A DNA stretch of 45,110 nucleotides from the IMG/VR virus record IMGVR_UViG_3300009151_000118, positions 1 through 45,110 of that record, one strand, 5' to 3'. The DNA is from a virus. Each line of letters starts with the position of its first letter. Position 1 is the stretch's first letter. Of this stretch, positions 12,201 to 18,981 are shown piece after piece. The position numbers were made by a program, and so were the translations under genes. Below the pieces are notes generated by a model. It saw only the letters and a list, made by a program, of their open reading frames with translations, did no database searches and was not told the origin of the DNA.

Positions 12201-15200
12201 TGCATCCCCAGCATTGTCTGTCTCCTTAGGGACATTATGCGCTTGTTCGGCTTCTTGCGCAAAATCTTTTAACGCTGCCGCCATGACCTCCGGGCTATCC
12301 ATGTCGGCGGTTGGCAAACCACGATCAACCAACTCATGCCTTGCACCATCATACCAATGGCGAAGGAAGGGGCGCAGTTTTTCAAACGATTCCCCAAGAT
12401 CGCCAATCATCGCCCGCGCAAAATCTGCAAACTTACGAGCGCCAGCCTCAATATGGAAAGCCGCCAGCTCGGAACCCAGCAACAGCGTTTCAGGGTCGAT
12501 CCCCGCGTTAAGACGGTTCATGCGCTCCTTGAGCAACCGGCGCACCTCGGCAGCGCGATCAATGCTCACGCCCTTGTTTTGCGATCCCCATGTAGGTTTG
12601 CGCGCAGCGGCTTCCTCTGCCGTTAAAAATTGGTCGCTGCGTTTGGAAGTATCTACGCTGGCGACATAGCCTTGATCCCTTGTCGGGACTAAGCTAACCG
12701 TTTCTTCATGGCGAATGCCATTGCGGGAATAAGAGCGAACGCCATTAGCATCTTCAAAAACATCATGGCCCTCTAGGTTTTTGCCTATGGGTTTTGCTTT
12801 TGAGGTGGCCGCTGCTTCGGGTGTAGGTTTGGCGGCATCAGGCAATGGCTTGGCTAAGTTGGCTTGATCCCATCCACGATACCACGCCTCCCCAACAGCG
12901 GAACCCATATCATGCAAATAGCTGGGCAGCCGGCGTTCTTCACCACGCGCAAAAGCCTCAGCACCATCAGCCTTAGCTCGTTCTGGTCGATCAGCATTTT
13001 TTAAGAAAAGATAATTGCTGGCTCGAACGTCATCGGGAGAAATGCCTTCATGCGCAGCCATCTGTTCATCTGTGGCTTGACGCGGATTTATGCCTTCAAG
13101 GGCAATCCGGGCATAATCGAGCAATTCTTTTTTGACTGGGAAACCTTGGCCCAGATCATTGGCCAAATTCCATTTTGGCACTGGCCCCCGGCTGTTGTTC
13201 ACAAGGCGATCAAAACCATCGTTAATGCGCGCATCAATCCATTCACGTGCGCTCATCTCATTACCAGAACTGTCACGGACTCGCATATTTTCAGCAGTCG
13301 AAATTGCAAATTTGCGATTGCGTTCAGCAATTCCGCGTTCAATTTCTGCTTCATGGTCAGCCGCAGCTTTGGCCACTTCGTCTTTAGTAATCCCAGCCCA
13401 TTCACGCAAAACTTCACGTGTCGTAGCAAGGCCGCTAGGAAGCTTGATGCCAGTTGCCTCGGTAAAAATCAGCCGCGACTTTTTGTTGTCTGGACGCAGC
13501 ATATCACGCAGCGCCCAAAAATCTTTATTGCGAATGTAATCCACAAATTTATGATCGGAAGGCAAAACATCCCGGCCAAGCAATTCGGCGCGGCGGCGCG
13601 CAAGTGCATCATAATCAATGGCTGGTTGCGCAGCCTCGGCGGCACCGGCAGCCACAGGCGCAGCTTTTTCTTTTGCTGCCAAGTCCATCATACGCTCGAC
13701 ATCGGCGTCGTCATGCAACTGGCCGGTGGCGTTTATGTCCTTGAGCGCGGCAAGTTCGGCTTGCTCATGGGGCGCAAGAGCGGGCTGTTCGGTATGCGCA
13801 ACAACATCAGCCGCCCCCGCTGGGGGAGGTGTGGCCGGCTTGTTCAGTACATCACGGATTAAATCTTCATGCTTGGCCGAATACAGAAGCGCGCCGTCTT
13901 TGCCCGGTGATACCTTGGCATTGTCAGGTAGCGCGTCCTTGATCGCGGCAATCTGCTCTGGCGTTGCGCCAGTTAGGGTTACGCCTTTTCCGCTTGCTGT
14001 GCGCTCCAGCTTCGCCGCATTCAGTTCAGGTGATGCAGCCGCAGCAGCCTCTCGCGCTCCCGCACCACGACCTTCTGGATTCGCAACGCGTTCTCCAGCC
14101 GCATCTTGTGCGCCGGATCGAACGTCCCTTTCGTCAGATACCTTTCCAGCGCTGCTACCCTCGCTTTGCTTTCCTCCAGAGAGTACCTCAAGGTGGCCAT
14201 TGAGGGCGACGATGTCGTTGGGGGAGAGGAGTTGTTCAGCTTGGGCCTCATGTTCGTTGGTTGCAGCATGGCTTGGCGCTCCAGTATCGGCCTCTTGTTC
14301 GATCACATCGGCCAGTAGGGTGTCATGTGGCGCATCTGGGGCATGATCTACCCCAGCCTCCGCAGCGCGCACCTGCAGCGCCTCAGAGGCCACGGGGCGG
14401 TTGTCGTCGCGGTATTTCTCGATTGCATCCGTTGGCGGCATCTCAAACGGGGTTTTGGCCGGCTTACTCGGTTTTTTTGCCTGTTTCATGTTGGCAAAAT
14501 CAGGCTCACCGGCATTAGTTTCATTCAATGGATCTGGTTTGGCTGCACGTTTTCTGATTGCATCAGCCGCCATACTTGTAGCTTTTTTACCAAGGGCAAT
14601 GCCACCATGCAAAAGTTCGCCGCCGGCAGCCATAATTAGCGCCTGCTTACCAACATCATGAAAAAGTGGTCGATTAGGGTCATATTGCTGGGCGACCGCA
14701 TTATCACCTAAAGTCATAGCGCCACCGATAGCGGCGTTTCCACCTATGCGAGAGGCCGCATTCACGCCAACTCTAGCCAACCCTTTTTCAGCAATTTGCA
14801 TACCAGCCTTGCCAAGGCTTTTACCAATGATCCCGCCAACAATCTTTTCGCCCGGAATCAACATAGCCGCGCCGGAAACAACCGCACCTTCCGACGCTAT
14901 AATTTGAGCTTTTTCTATTTCTTTGGCACTTGGTTGCCTTTTGGGTGCTGCTTCTGCCACTTTGGTTGCGAATGCTAGAGCCGCCTCATCTGACATGCCT
15001 TGGTTTTTACCTTTGTGAAAAGTATCCCAATATGCCTGTTCGTTGGGGGCTTGCATTTGCGCCTGAATGGCAGCTTCATAATGAGCATCATAGCTATCAC
15101 CCGCTGCGACTTTTGCACCTATTATTGGATTTATGAGCAAAGGCACGGAGCCAATTGCGCCGTGCATAATTTCTTGCCCAAGGGTAGGGTTTTTTAATGC

Positions 15201-16133
15201 CGTCTCTTTTGCTTTGTTTTTCAAATTCTCCGCAAGAAGGGTGTAGCCTTCTGATAGGGCTGGTGTACCAGTTAGCGAATCTATAACCGTACCGACAACT
15301 TGAGACGCACCAGCGCCAGCTTGGTAAAGGGCCGACCCCAATTCAGTCCCATAATCGCCCAAAGTTCCCCACCAGCCCTTTGGCTTGGCCGGAGCGGCAG
15401 CGGCGGGCGCGAATTGCGCCCAAGGATCAGATGATGATTTGGGGGCATCTTTGGCGGGCGCGAATTGCGACCAGTCATCATCGACTTTCCCACCATGCGC
15501 AGCAGCCCAAGCATTTGCGGCTGCCATGCGCTTGCCTCGGGCTAGACCTTTCGAGCGCTCAAAATGCTGGTCAATTGCGACGGCAGCGGCGGCAGGTGTT
15601 GGCGCGTTCAAAATTGCAGCGCGTTTTGCCGCCGGCAAACGGTCGATCTCATATTTTGTAAACAACGCGACCTGCATCGGTGTGGCTTGCGACACATCAA
15701 TACCCATCATTTTTTGAAATTCAGCGGCGCGATCTGGGTGCCACTGGAACACACCACGCGCAGCACCGCCATCGCCTTTTGCATGTGGATCAAAACCGCT
15801 TTCCGCAAAGCCGTTACCCATCAGGCCAGCAATGACGTTACCCGAAAACCCGACATCCTGAAAAGCATTGGCATATTTGGGCGCAGCGGCGCTGTAGTCT
15901 ATCTTGCCTGCAAACGACGGGGCAAAGCCTTGTGCGCCACCCGAAGGCTGTTCTCCACGCCCCCAATCGCCTGTCGCGGCTTGGTAAAACGGGTTGTCTT
16001 TAGGATCGCCTTGCCCTTTGAGCGGGGTTCCAGTGCCAACGCCAGTCGGGATCGGCGGCGGGGTCCATTCCGTTGCGTCATCAATAGGAATATCCCCGCT
16101 ATCAGCGGATACGAATTGATCCCAATCGCTCAT
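3210..16133 (-). CDS. Giant polyvalent ejection protein: lysozyme, DarB-like methylase-helicase, protease
   Basis: 4307 residues in one uninterrupted frame. Residues 87-215 resemble the phage tail lysozyme domain, with a catalytic-type Glu at 111 (GNGFAESGFDP). About 1440-1720 is an N6-adenine methylase: YVGWGGL, then EPSMGTGNF near 1548 (SAM site) and NPPF near 1614 (catalytic). About 2290-2960 is an SNF2-type helicase: GAGKT near 2320, DEAH near 2489, FLTGTPIS near 2541, QREGRIVRQG near 2888. A zinc-protease motif HEVVH is near 3335. The rest resembles associated domains of polyvalent proteins, with a hydrophobic helix near 4040. Phage P1 DarB joins the same methylase and helicase, is packaged, and protects incoming DNA from type I restriction. 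The position after the ejection genes suggests this protein is injected too. Linkers are low complexity and carry two nested frames. TAATG overlaps the previous stop. Confidence 0.9.
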   Translation of the reverse strand: MSDWDQFVSADSGDIPIDDATEWTPPPIPTGVGTGTPLKGQGDPKDNPFYQAATGDWGRGEQPSGGAQGFAPSFAGKIDYSAAAPKYANAFQDVGFSGNVIAGLMGNGFAESGFDPHAKGDGGAARGVFQWHPDRAAEFQKMMGIDVSQATPMQVALFTKYEIDRLPAAKRAAILNAPTPAAAAVAIDQHFERSKGLARGKRMAAANAWAAAHGGKVDDDWSQFAPAKDAPKSSSDPWAQFAPAAAAPAKPKGWWGTLGDYGTELGSALYQAGAGASQVVGTVIDSLTGTPALSEGYTLLAENLKNKAKETALKNPTLGQEIMHGAIGSVPLLINPIIGAKVAAGDSYDAHYEAAIQAQMQAPNEQAYWDTFHKGKNQGMSDEAALAFATKVAEAAPKRQPSAKEIEKAQIIASEGAVVSGAAMLIPGEKIVGGIIGKSLGKAGMQIAEKGLARVGVNAASRIGGNAAIGGAMTLGDNAVAQQYDPNRPLFHDVGKQALIMAAGGELLHGGIALGKKATSMAADAIRKRAAKPDPLNETNAGEPDFANMKQAKKPSKPAKTPFEMPPTDAIEKYRDDNRPVASEALQVRAAEAGVDHAPDAPHDTLLADVIEQEADTGAPSHAATNEHEAQAEQLLSPNDIVALNGHLEVLSGGKQSEGSSAGKVSDERDVRSGAQDAAGERVANPEGRGAGAREAAAAASPELNAAKLERTASGKGVTLTGATPEQIAAIKDALPDNAKVSPGKDGALLYSAKHEDLIRDVLNKPATPPPAGAADVVAHTEQPALAPHEQAELAALKDINATGQLHDDADVERMMDLAAKEKAAPVAAGAAEAAQPAIDYDALARRRAELLGRDVLPSDHKFVDYIRNKDFWALRDMLRPDNKKSRLIFTEATGIKLPSGLATTREVLREWAGITKDEVAKAAADHEAEIERGIAERNRKFAISTAENMRVRDSSGNEMSAREWIDARINDGFDRLVNNSRGPVPKWNLANDLGQGFPVKKELLDYARIALEGINPRQATDEQMAAHEGISPDDVRASNYLFLKNADRPERAKADGAEAFARGEERRLPSYLHDMGSAVGEAWYRGWDQANLAKPLPDAAKPTPEAAATSKAKPIGKNLEGHDVFEDANGVRSYSRNGIRHEETVSLVPTRDQGYVASVDTSKRSDQFLTAEEAAARKPTWGSQNKGVSIDRAAEVRRLLKERMNRLNAGIDPETLLLGSELAAFHIEAGARKFADFARAMIGDLGESFEKLRPFLRHWYDGARHELVDRGLPTADMDSPEVMAAALKDFAQEAEQAHNVPKETDNAGDAIYPPSTGPLETMVSENVPEPQANGGTEPTGAIGQPDSSEPSSANDATGIVEGGRGGVRSSATDKPATGARGGRKNQPRVKGEPVAETPGEEVIAANKVIENSTPINVPASDFTISDDVKLGEGTEGVKFQDNLDAIKTLKRLETENRRASPEEQRQLARYVGWGGLKNAFRVAGAKEGEGVAKGWEKRVSEIEELLTPDELKAARNSTTAAHYTSKTVVDAMWKAAQKLGFREGAILEPSMGTGNFLGLMPENLRGGSRTFGVEYDGLTARIAKKLYPNADVVHSGFQQLPLPKNQFALAIGNPPFGRESLYFPHNSALNGKSIHNQFFLGSLDALAPGGTMAMVVSHNLMDALDPSARKEMARRGRFIGGIRLPDTAFKENARTSVVTDMLFFKKLTEDEQAVADAAIKVMEGGEYPKGHGQPAPYEIDRALQTMNEWVPSSTIDDPAGSGERINANPFFVSRPYMVVGDINATGTMNARADLNVTLADPSQFESLLDQAVSRLPEIAPVNGIAKKTLRHYQVMADAMRLSAMRAEPGAIAIDLDNKLNMVVDFDAGEMGKALMREIPLTENTPFPADYNYTIDGKWQRATNTLGEDGKPLKVVKEGGKVTNRNQKELVTYQNENEIPPKDRWGKDRVAIVRDLLPVRDAIKNQIVLESSGATDAQIAAGRNLLNAKYDAFVAKHGALNDRKIANLADVMPDGGLPLATEKYVDGKWVKSDIMSRRVTTPPKFAEHAENANDAISIALSESGRIDIERIAKLLGTDVPGAERALSEGETPRAFYDPETKRWEPRDLYLSGLVKRKLNMARAAGLDANAKALESIIPEDLTPDRITPILGSNWIPPDVYADFLKHLGYHNAHVSYSELTNAFTVYTDGKPAAEWETSANAHNADAIVDKILNSKGLKVTFKDENKKTHVDEVGTAESEQKGEELASEFQDWAFNNDERRDRLVNIFNEKFNSRLLRQRDGSHLQLFGKVPDAVIKMRRHQMNGIWRGITDPAVLYDHVVGAGKTFTAIARIMERRRMGMSNKPLVVVPNHLVEQWAKDAIKLYPGAKIMAAGKADFERANRRRLFARIAASDFDMAIIGHSSFNFIDLDRATEERYIQDELQSAHAAVIEAEKAAAEAGQSGFRKPFGVAEAERLVKKLEERLARLRGGNRDRLLSFEQMGIDDLTIDEAHEFKNLAYSSRLQDIRGMGNKTGSQKAMDLHLKMRAIRERHNTSIAFLTGTPISNSVSEMYLLMRNLVPQELKEMGLENFDAWRSMFVSAGTEWEPTEAGGVKEVNRLGRNWANMRPLMDLWYSVADAVTNDDIKAAYAEDNPGKKYPLPDTNSQRANGRDREVAVVPPSPTTQRILEEVVRGFEELPFEKDPKARNIARLKLMDRARKVSLDPRAVDPTIDVGDERSKLATIADRVAATYKKWNSDKGTQIIFLDRSVPKSKGDDKIIAAYDAAYGKLMDAVSKGDEDAKAKALDGLEKFNPNEIEAMRVAQAGGWNAYDELKKLLKAQGIPESEVAYVQEANTDKQKSDLFGKVNRGEVRVLIGSTQRMGAGTNVQERLVALHHGDTTWKPSDIEQREGRIVRQGNSLLAKYGDDKFAVDVIAYVTERSIDAKMWDLNAKKLKAINGIRKYDGADTMEFDDAESVGMAEMAALATGNPLMIQRVELDGDIKKMQLQQRSYNNRINALRSKIASNVRQMANGPQRADMYAQFADVLEAQKARVQANSTQRMAMVDGKPYNDVRAATDAAQAIIAKFRANDPKARFSIDIDGEKITSVDGVDNAIRNKLGTPDFEGSLGDQQFIDTNDLAKAIGAKAVESKGKKEFTISGVSIDGMPAEIDVGESFGKVSASISVLDAQGREVAQYNTLTDAFTPSTARALINKIREQMDPIRFRSAAAYEQRKVEAAAQEQEGLQAEVAKPWPKTDELAAKREQLQQVITELSGEKRSDETQAEGDAKQSIAEPGSEQLSASHADMLDRLREVGLEGKVALKIVKSLGGPAGEFHRNVITIAMDGPSAMHALNHEVVHAMRGAFTDAEWRALSRVATGDARLMASIKKRYFELSGEDQVEEAVSDLFARFATGERQPAGLLLKAWERIKAIFEAIGNALRGNGFRTAKDVMRAMSSGEIASRMNDMTEAGALDASFARQSRVERDDKEAPRTGPGGIITNILGRGVDNVGHKLAEAARKALPDPVQTALHEVRMGLDPIAEGSDRAQGVAKDFANAKRLAAYQWGKLDEWLVKNFDAESRRRMWEAADEQGVILRRGDQPGPNEGLNRLTDKERDTVLELQRRADASFKAAQDLGMVTGEGLESYVPRMIIEMTASGPKVISKTTSKQERRGGKISTTTGQLRQRKYETVEETEAAARAAFGNGVEVVRDIRTLGVATQRLDQAIAGRTLVENIKTMSKDTGDVLVEEGSTSNPQSFFTMPDEPALQTWGVKFVEDAETGKVVPALDQNGDMMPLWISKEFEGPLKAVLTGPSSGIVRAIMDIKAKQMSIIMYNPVMHNAVIWGKAIPADPLGVLLLYRYFAGNKVRNDPAQMSQAIKDGMDPIGGRYFNQDIAGIASAEGQGIKAGQSWTSQILGKGVDLFSPTAGEATRRAIDKFGDVWHNTLLWDRIADLQAGLYAHLREKGIKAGLDPVTAGREAAHFANRYAGALPMEAMSQMARTTANLLLFSRSFTLGNMAAAKDVIGGLPSDVKAQILRDAGPLMLDKAQGRTRLKAASMLLIESAFSTVSLVLAAHLAAWLAGQIYQAPSDNEKGKEGRFLIRYDENGTAIYGRLPTGKVNEDQIGWVTQPRDIMLRKLSFLGKLMYEVAANDRGFGHKLIGPDDKGIYGYGAVIGRLGYDVIIGTLPMSQYDAVNDYFHGTGDKKSAALAAMLPLAGITISPGAPGGPGMADIYNAKESQRFRFDEAKAEIGKMIKRGDVAGARQKMNELKVAPSLQSYIIRTTLNPSFRMNGKQVRDFMRIATPEQVEKFRADQAAMAKRKAQQ
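11963..12214 (-). CDS. Nested small gene inside the giant gene, +1 frame
   Basis: An 83-residue frame lies wholly inside the giant gene, one base downstream of its frame, over giant residues about 1307-1390. It begins at ATG 12214 with TAAGGAG exactly seven bases upstream, a stronger ribosome site than most genes here have. The product (MLGMQYTRQALDHWKQWCPK, later ANQVAQMMRQGLSREDAEEF, ending LINLPPEPEVEERINRE) has the balanced composition of a folded helical protein. The giant frame over the same bases is Gly/Ser/Thr/Pro-rich filler. From memory, small phage proteins with a similar 'ALxHWxxxxPKM... GxxxxxAxE... LPPE' pattern exist as separate genes; this needs a search. It stops just before the methylase module. 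Function unknown. Confidence 0.7.
   Translation of the reverse strand: MLGMQYTRQALDHWKQWCPKMYQSLKQTGELNRQAQLASRTAANQVAQMMRQGLSREDAEEFVLPQLINLPPEPEVEERINRE
14021..14200 (-). CDS. Second nested helical ORF inside the giant gene, +1 frame
   Basis: A 59-residue frame from ATG 14200, in the same +1 frame as the nested gene at 11963-12214, covering giant residues about 645-704. The product reads MATLRYSLEESKARVAALER, then YLTKGTFDPAHKMRLENALR and IQKVVVRERERLL. It is strongly helical and charged, like a real coiled-coil protein. The giant frame here is low complexity (Gly, Ser, Ala, Glu, Arg). There is no clear Shine-Dalgarno site before 14200; the frame extends upstream to ATG 14269, but that part looks non-coding. 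The evidence is composition and the parallel with the other nested gene, so it is weaker. It might be expressed by coupling, by frameshift, or not at all. Confidence 0.4.
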   Translation of the reverse strand: MATLRYSLEESKARVAALERYLTKGTFDPAHKMRLENALRIQKVVVRERERLLRLHHLN

Positions 16134-17797
16134 TAGTGACGAGCCTTGTTTTGCAGCTTCCTGCCATCAGGCGCAATAAACCATGAACCTTGAGGGAGGG
16201 AAAGTGCTTGCTGCACTGTGCTAACAATATAAGGTTTATCGGCAGACCCGAAAGGTGATTTTGATGCGGCATATTGAGCATAAGCTTGACGTTGTGCTTG
16301 AGTGTGGTTTCCGCCTTTATTAGATGGTGAACCGCCTTGATCTGGAGCGCCCGCATTTTGAATTGTGGCCAAGTTGCTCCGATACGCAGCCTCAATATCA
16401 AACGGCTGGCCGGGATTGTTTATGCTGGCGAGGTCTTGTTGATGGATAGCCATCCCCCGCGCCGCCACAACCTGCCGGTCAGGAGCCATTGGCTTGATGC
16501 CGACGGCAATATCATAGGCTTCCTTATCGTTGTAGCCGGCGGCTTTTGCGCCAGCTATTTTGGTTTCAAGCGTTATCGCGCCGGCACTTTGCTTACTAAC
16601 GGCTACACCGCTATCGGCGACCTCCCCAGTTTGACTATTAAGAAGGCCAAGATTTCCACTTGGGAGGTTACCAACTGGCGAATATGAATGCGTATACGGA
16701 GCGCGAGCTTTGGCCTCGTTTGCCGCTTTTTGGCCGCTATTATCCATATATTGCGAGACGGTTTGGGCTTGTACAGTCCATCCAATGATCTTCGACATAG
16801 TCATCTGGTCGATTGGTCGAGACAGTAAATCTTGGGCGACAAGCGGTGCCATCCACTTATGGTTGACGACGATGGCCAAAGATTCGCGCAAAGCTGCAAC
16901 AGCTTCTGGGGAATTAGCGCCATACTGCGCGATCTGCGTCAGGACGTTTTGCCCAAGCGATCCCATAGTGCTTTGCTGGGTCACAAGAGCGGTTTTTTGA
17001 GCATCACTAAGCGTGTTTTCTGCGGTTGCCAGTTTTTCATAAATGGTTGGCGCATAGCGCTTAAGGTAAACGGGATTGCCCGTTTTGTTATAAGCCATCA
17101 TCCCATCATTTGCGATAGCCTCAGCGGCTTCCTTGGGATAGCGAATGGCAAATTCGGTCATGGCAGGAATTGGCTTGCCGGTAACCGGCGACACATAAAC
17201 TTCCCGATCAGGGCTTGTCGTTTGGCCAAGCGCGGCAAGCGGCGAAACGGCAGCTGGGGCTTGCGCCAAGGGGCTGGGATTGTTTACAATCGACTGAACA
17301 CCATGCGATGCAGCGGCCTCGCGGTATTCCTTGGCCTTGTCGCCATGCCCAATAAACTGCGCTGCTTGCGGAACCTCTTTGGAAAGTTCCAGCATTTTCG
17401 CATCCCATACAGCCGCTTGCGCCGGGTCGCTGGGATCAACGGATCTCATTACCTCCTCGACGCGTGGATCAAGAAGCGTATTTTGACTGGTGGCCGGAGC
17501 AGTTGGTTGGTACGCAGATTCCGCAGCGGCCAATGGCGACGATTGCCCAGTTCGCTGCGCGACAATCTTATCCATCAGCGTATTGTGCATCAGCTTTTCA
17601 GTCAATGTCATCGCATTGTCTTGGTTGGTTTGCTGCGCGCCGATGGTCCGCTGCTTGCTATACTCAACATCAAACGGCGCAGTCGCCCGCGCCACCTGCG
17701 ACTGCGTTTGGGCAGTCGAGGCTTGCGCCGCCGCAAGTTGGCTCTCGGACGGCGTATTCACGTTCAAAGCCACGAACTGTCCGCCATAACCAGCCAT
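16133..17797 (-). CDS. Internal virion / ejection protein
   Basis: 554 residues, Ala/Gln-rich and largely helical, with no signal peptide or membrane segment. It starts MAGYGGQFVALNVNTPSESQ and has long stretches of small and polar residues (AAQASTAQTQSQVARATAPF). The C-terminal part ends with a short compact segment (SLPQGSWFIAPDGRKL) of the kind seen at the ends of phage structural proteins. It sits between the gp7-like ejection protein and the giant protein, and its TAA overlaps the giant gene's ATG. In P22 and related phages this position holds the second and third injected proteins. The role is inferred from position and composition; no catalytic motif is visible. Confidence 0.6.
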   Translation of the reverse strand: MAGYGGQFVALNVNTPSESQLAAAQASTAQTQSQVARATAPFDVEYSKQRTIGAQQTNQDNAMTLTEKLMHNTLMDKIVAQRTGQSSPLAAAESAYQPTAPATSQNTLLDPRVEEVMRSVDPSDPAQAAVWDAKMLELSKEVPQAAQFIGHGDKAKEYREAAASHGVQSIVNNPSPLAQAPAAVSPLAALGQTTSPDREVYVSPVTGKPIPAMTEFAIRYPKEAAEAIANDGMMAYNKTGNPVYLKRYAPTIYEKLATAENTLSDAQKTALVTQQSTMGSLGQNVLTQIAQYGANSPEAVAALRESLAIVVNHKWMAPLVAQDLLSRPIDQMTMSKIIGWTVQAQTVSQYMDNSGQKAANEAKARAPYTHSYSPVGNLPSGNLGLLNSQTGEVADSGVAVSKQSAGAITLETKIAGAKAAGYNDKEAYDIAVGIKPMAPDRQVVAARGMAIHQQDLASINNPGQPFDIEAAYRSNLATIQNAGAPDQGGSPSNKGGNHTQAQRQAYAQYAASKSPFGSADKPYIVSTVQQALSLPQGSWFIAPDGRKLQNKARH

Positions 17798-17801
17798 TGA
17801 C

Positions 17802-18035
17802 TTAGCCTCCCATCATGCCGCCGGGAGAAGGCATTCCGCCCGGTGCCGATGGCATACCCTGATCTGGAGCCGCAGGTTTAGTGCTACCCATGCTTGGATC
17901 ACTTGGCATCCCCATCGGCGGGAACGCCATTGGAGATTGTGGAAAAGCCGTTGCAGCCGCAGTCGAGCGTTTGAGCGATTTGATATGCCCGCCACCGCGC
18001 TTACCGCCAGATTTCATGCTTTTAATTTTTTTCAT
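17802..18035 (-). CDS. Small basic, Met/Pro/Gly-rich virion-associated protein
   Basis: 77 residues from ATG 18035, with AGGGAA about seven bases upstream. The first 25 residues are very basic (MKKIKSMKSGGKRGGGHIKS). The rest is a low-complexity Met-Pro-Gly-Ser tail (FPPMGMPSDPSMG, GMPSPGGMMGG). It lies between two ejection-protein genes. A basic head and a disordered tail would suit a small DNA-associated internal protein, but this is a guess. The longer frame upstream to 18155 is ruled out because it overlaps the previous gene and lacks a ribosome site. Confidence 0.6.
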   Translation of the reverse strand: MKKIKSMKSGGKRGGGHIKSLKRSTAAATAFPQSPMAFPPMGMPSDPSMGSTKPAAPDQGMPSAPGGMPSPGGMMGG

Positions 18036-18054
18036 GTTAAATTCCCTATAATCA

Positions 18055-18981
18055 TCAGAAAATAGATGGATTTGCCGCAATCGTTGAACCTGCACTGTTA
18101 TATAAACCATTAGTAGGCGTAACAATTCCACCGGAACCATAAAGCGGCGTTCCATAGCTGCTAAATTTATTGCTGAGTTGGCTCAATCCGCTGGTCAAAG
18201 CATTTGTTGAACCCACAATGCCCGCCGCTTGCGATTGGCCGGCTTGCAATTGAGATTGCGCCGCGTTCGCCGCCGCCGTCGCTCCCGCATTGCCCACGCC
18301 CGCCGCAGCGTTTTCGCCAAGCGAGGCTGCGGATTGAAGTGCTGACACATAGGGCTGCCAGCCCTGTTGCTGGGCATAACCTTGGCCGTAGGCTTGGGCA
18401 TCTTTAAGCTGCGCGCCGGACAGCGTGAGGCCACGCGATGCCGCGCTTCGGTCGAGAGCTTGAATGCCTTGGCCAAGCCCGAACTGATAACCCGGCATTT
18501 GAGTAAGCAGTTGGGTTGCCAATTGCGGGTTGGGCTGCCCGGTATTGTTGGCGTTTACCGTCGTCCCTTGCTGGGGTTGCGTACCACCAAGCGCAGAAAC
18601 TGGGACTTGGATTTGCCCAATGCCGGGAATGTCGATTGTCGTCATGGCATTGGGGTTCGATCCCGCCGCGCCAAGCTGGCTGGTCATGCCTGTTTGCTGG
18701 CCGCCACCGCCAAAGCCAAAAATGTTGGCGAGTTGCGAAAACGCATTATTGCCACCCGTCATAAACGGCGACAAATCATTGCGCGTTCGGTCATACATTT
18801 GCAGTTGCGTTTGCGTGGCATTGTTTGCTGCCTGCGTTTGCGCTGCCGCCGCATCGCCTGCCGCGTTACTACCTATAACTGAATTGGCAATTGTAGATCC
18901 AATTCCGACAACAGCCGCTGTAGTGCCAATTGCCGCTGCGCTGCCAAGCGCCCCAATGCCGATTGCCGCACCGATACCCAT
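18055..18981 (-). CDS. DNA transfer / ejection protein, P22 gp7-like class
   Basis: 308 residues. The N-terminus is glycine/alanine-rich and hydrophobic (IGIGALGSAAAIGTTAAVVG), able to enter a membrane. Then comes an Ala/Gln-rich helix, and the conserved pattern MPGYQFGLGQGIQALDRSAA-SRGLTLSGAQLKDAQAYGQG at about 165-205. That pattern (GYQF...QG...AL.RSAA..G...SG) is typical of podovirus proteins annotated as DNA transfer or injection proteins. Such proteins are packaged and leave the capsid with the DNA to help it cross the periplasm. It shares its first base with the stop of the sulfotransferase-GNAT gene and precedes the other ejection genes. Confidence 0.75.
   Translation of the reverse strand: MGIGAAIGIGALGSAAAIGTTAAVVGIGSTIANSVIGSNAAGDAAAAQTQAANNATQTQLQMYDRTRNDLSPFMTGGNNAFSQLANIFGFGGGGQQTGMTSQLGAAGSNPNAMTTIDIPGIGQIQVPVSALGGTQPQQGTTVNANNTGQPNPQLATQLLTQMPGYQFGLGQGIQALDRSAASRGLTLSGAQLKDAQAYGQGYAQQQGWQPYVSALQSAASLGENAAAGVGNAGATAAANAAQSQLQAGQSQAAGIVGSTNALTSGLSQLSNKFSSYGTPLYGSGGIVTPTNGLYNSAGSTIAANPSIF

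Noticed and set aside
11157-12272. 371-codon plus-strand frame opposite the methylase region
   Set aside because: It is antisense to conserved methylase motifs and has no promoter or ribosome site. Long mirror frames are common at this base composition.
13618-14346. 242-codon Ser/Ala-rich plus-strand frame
   Set aside because: It is a low-complexity mirror of the Ala-rich linker of the giant gene. The nested minus-strand frame inside it has better protein character.
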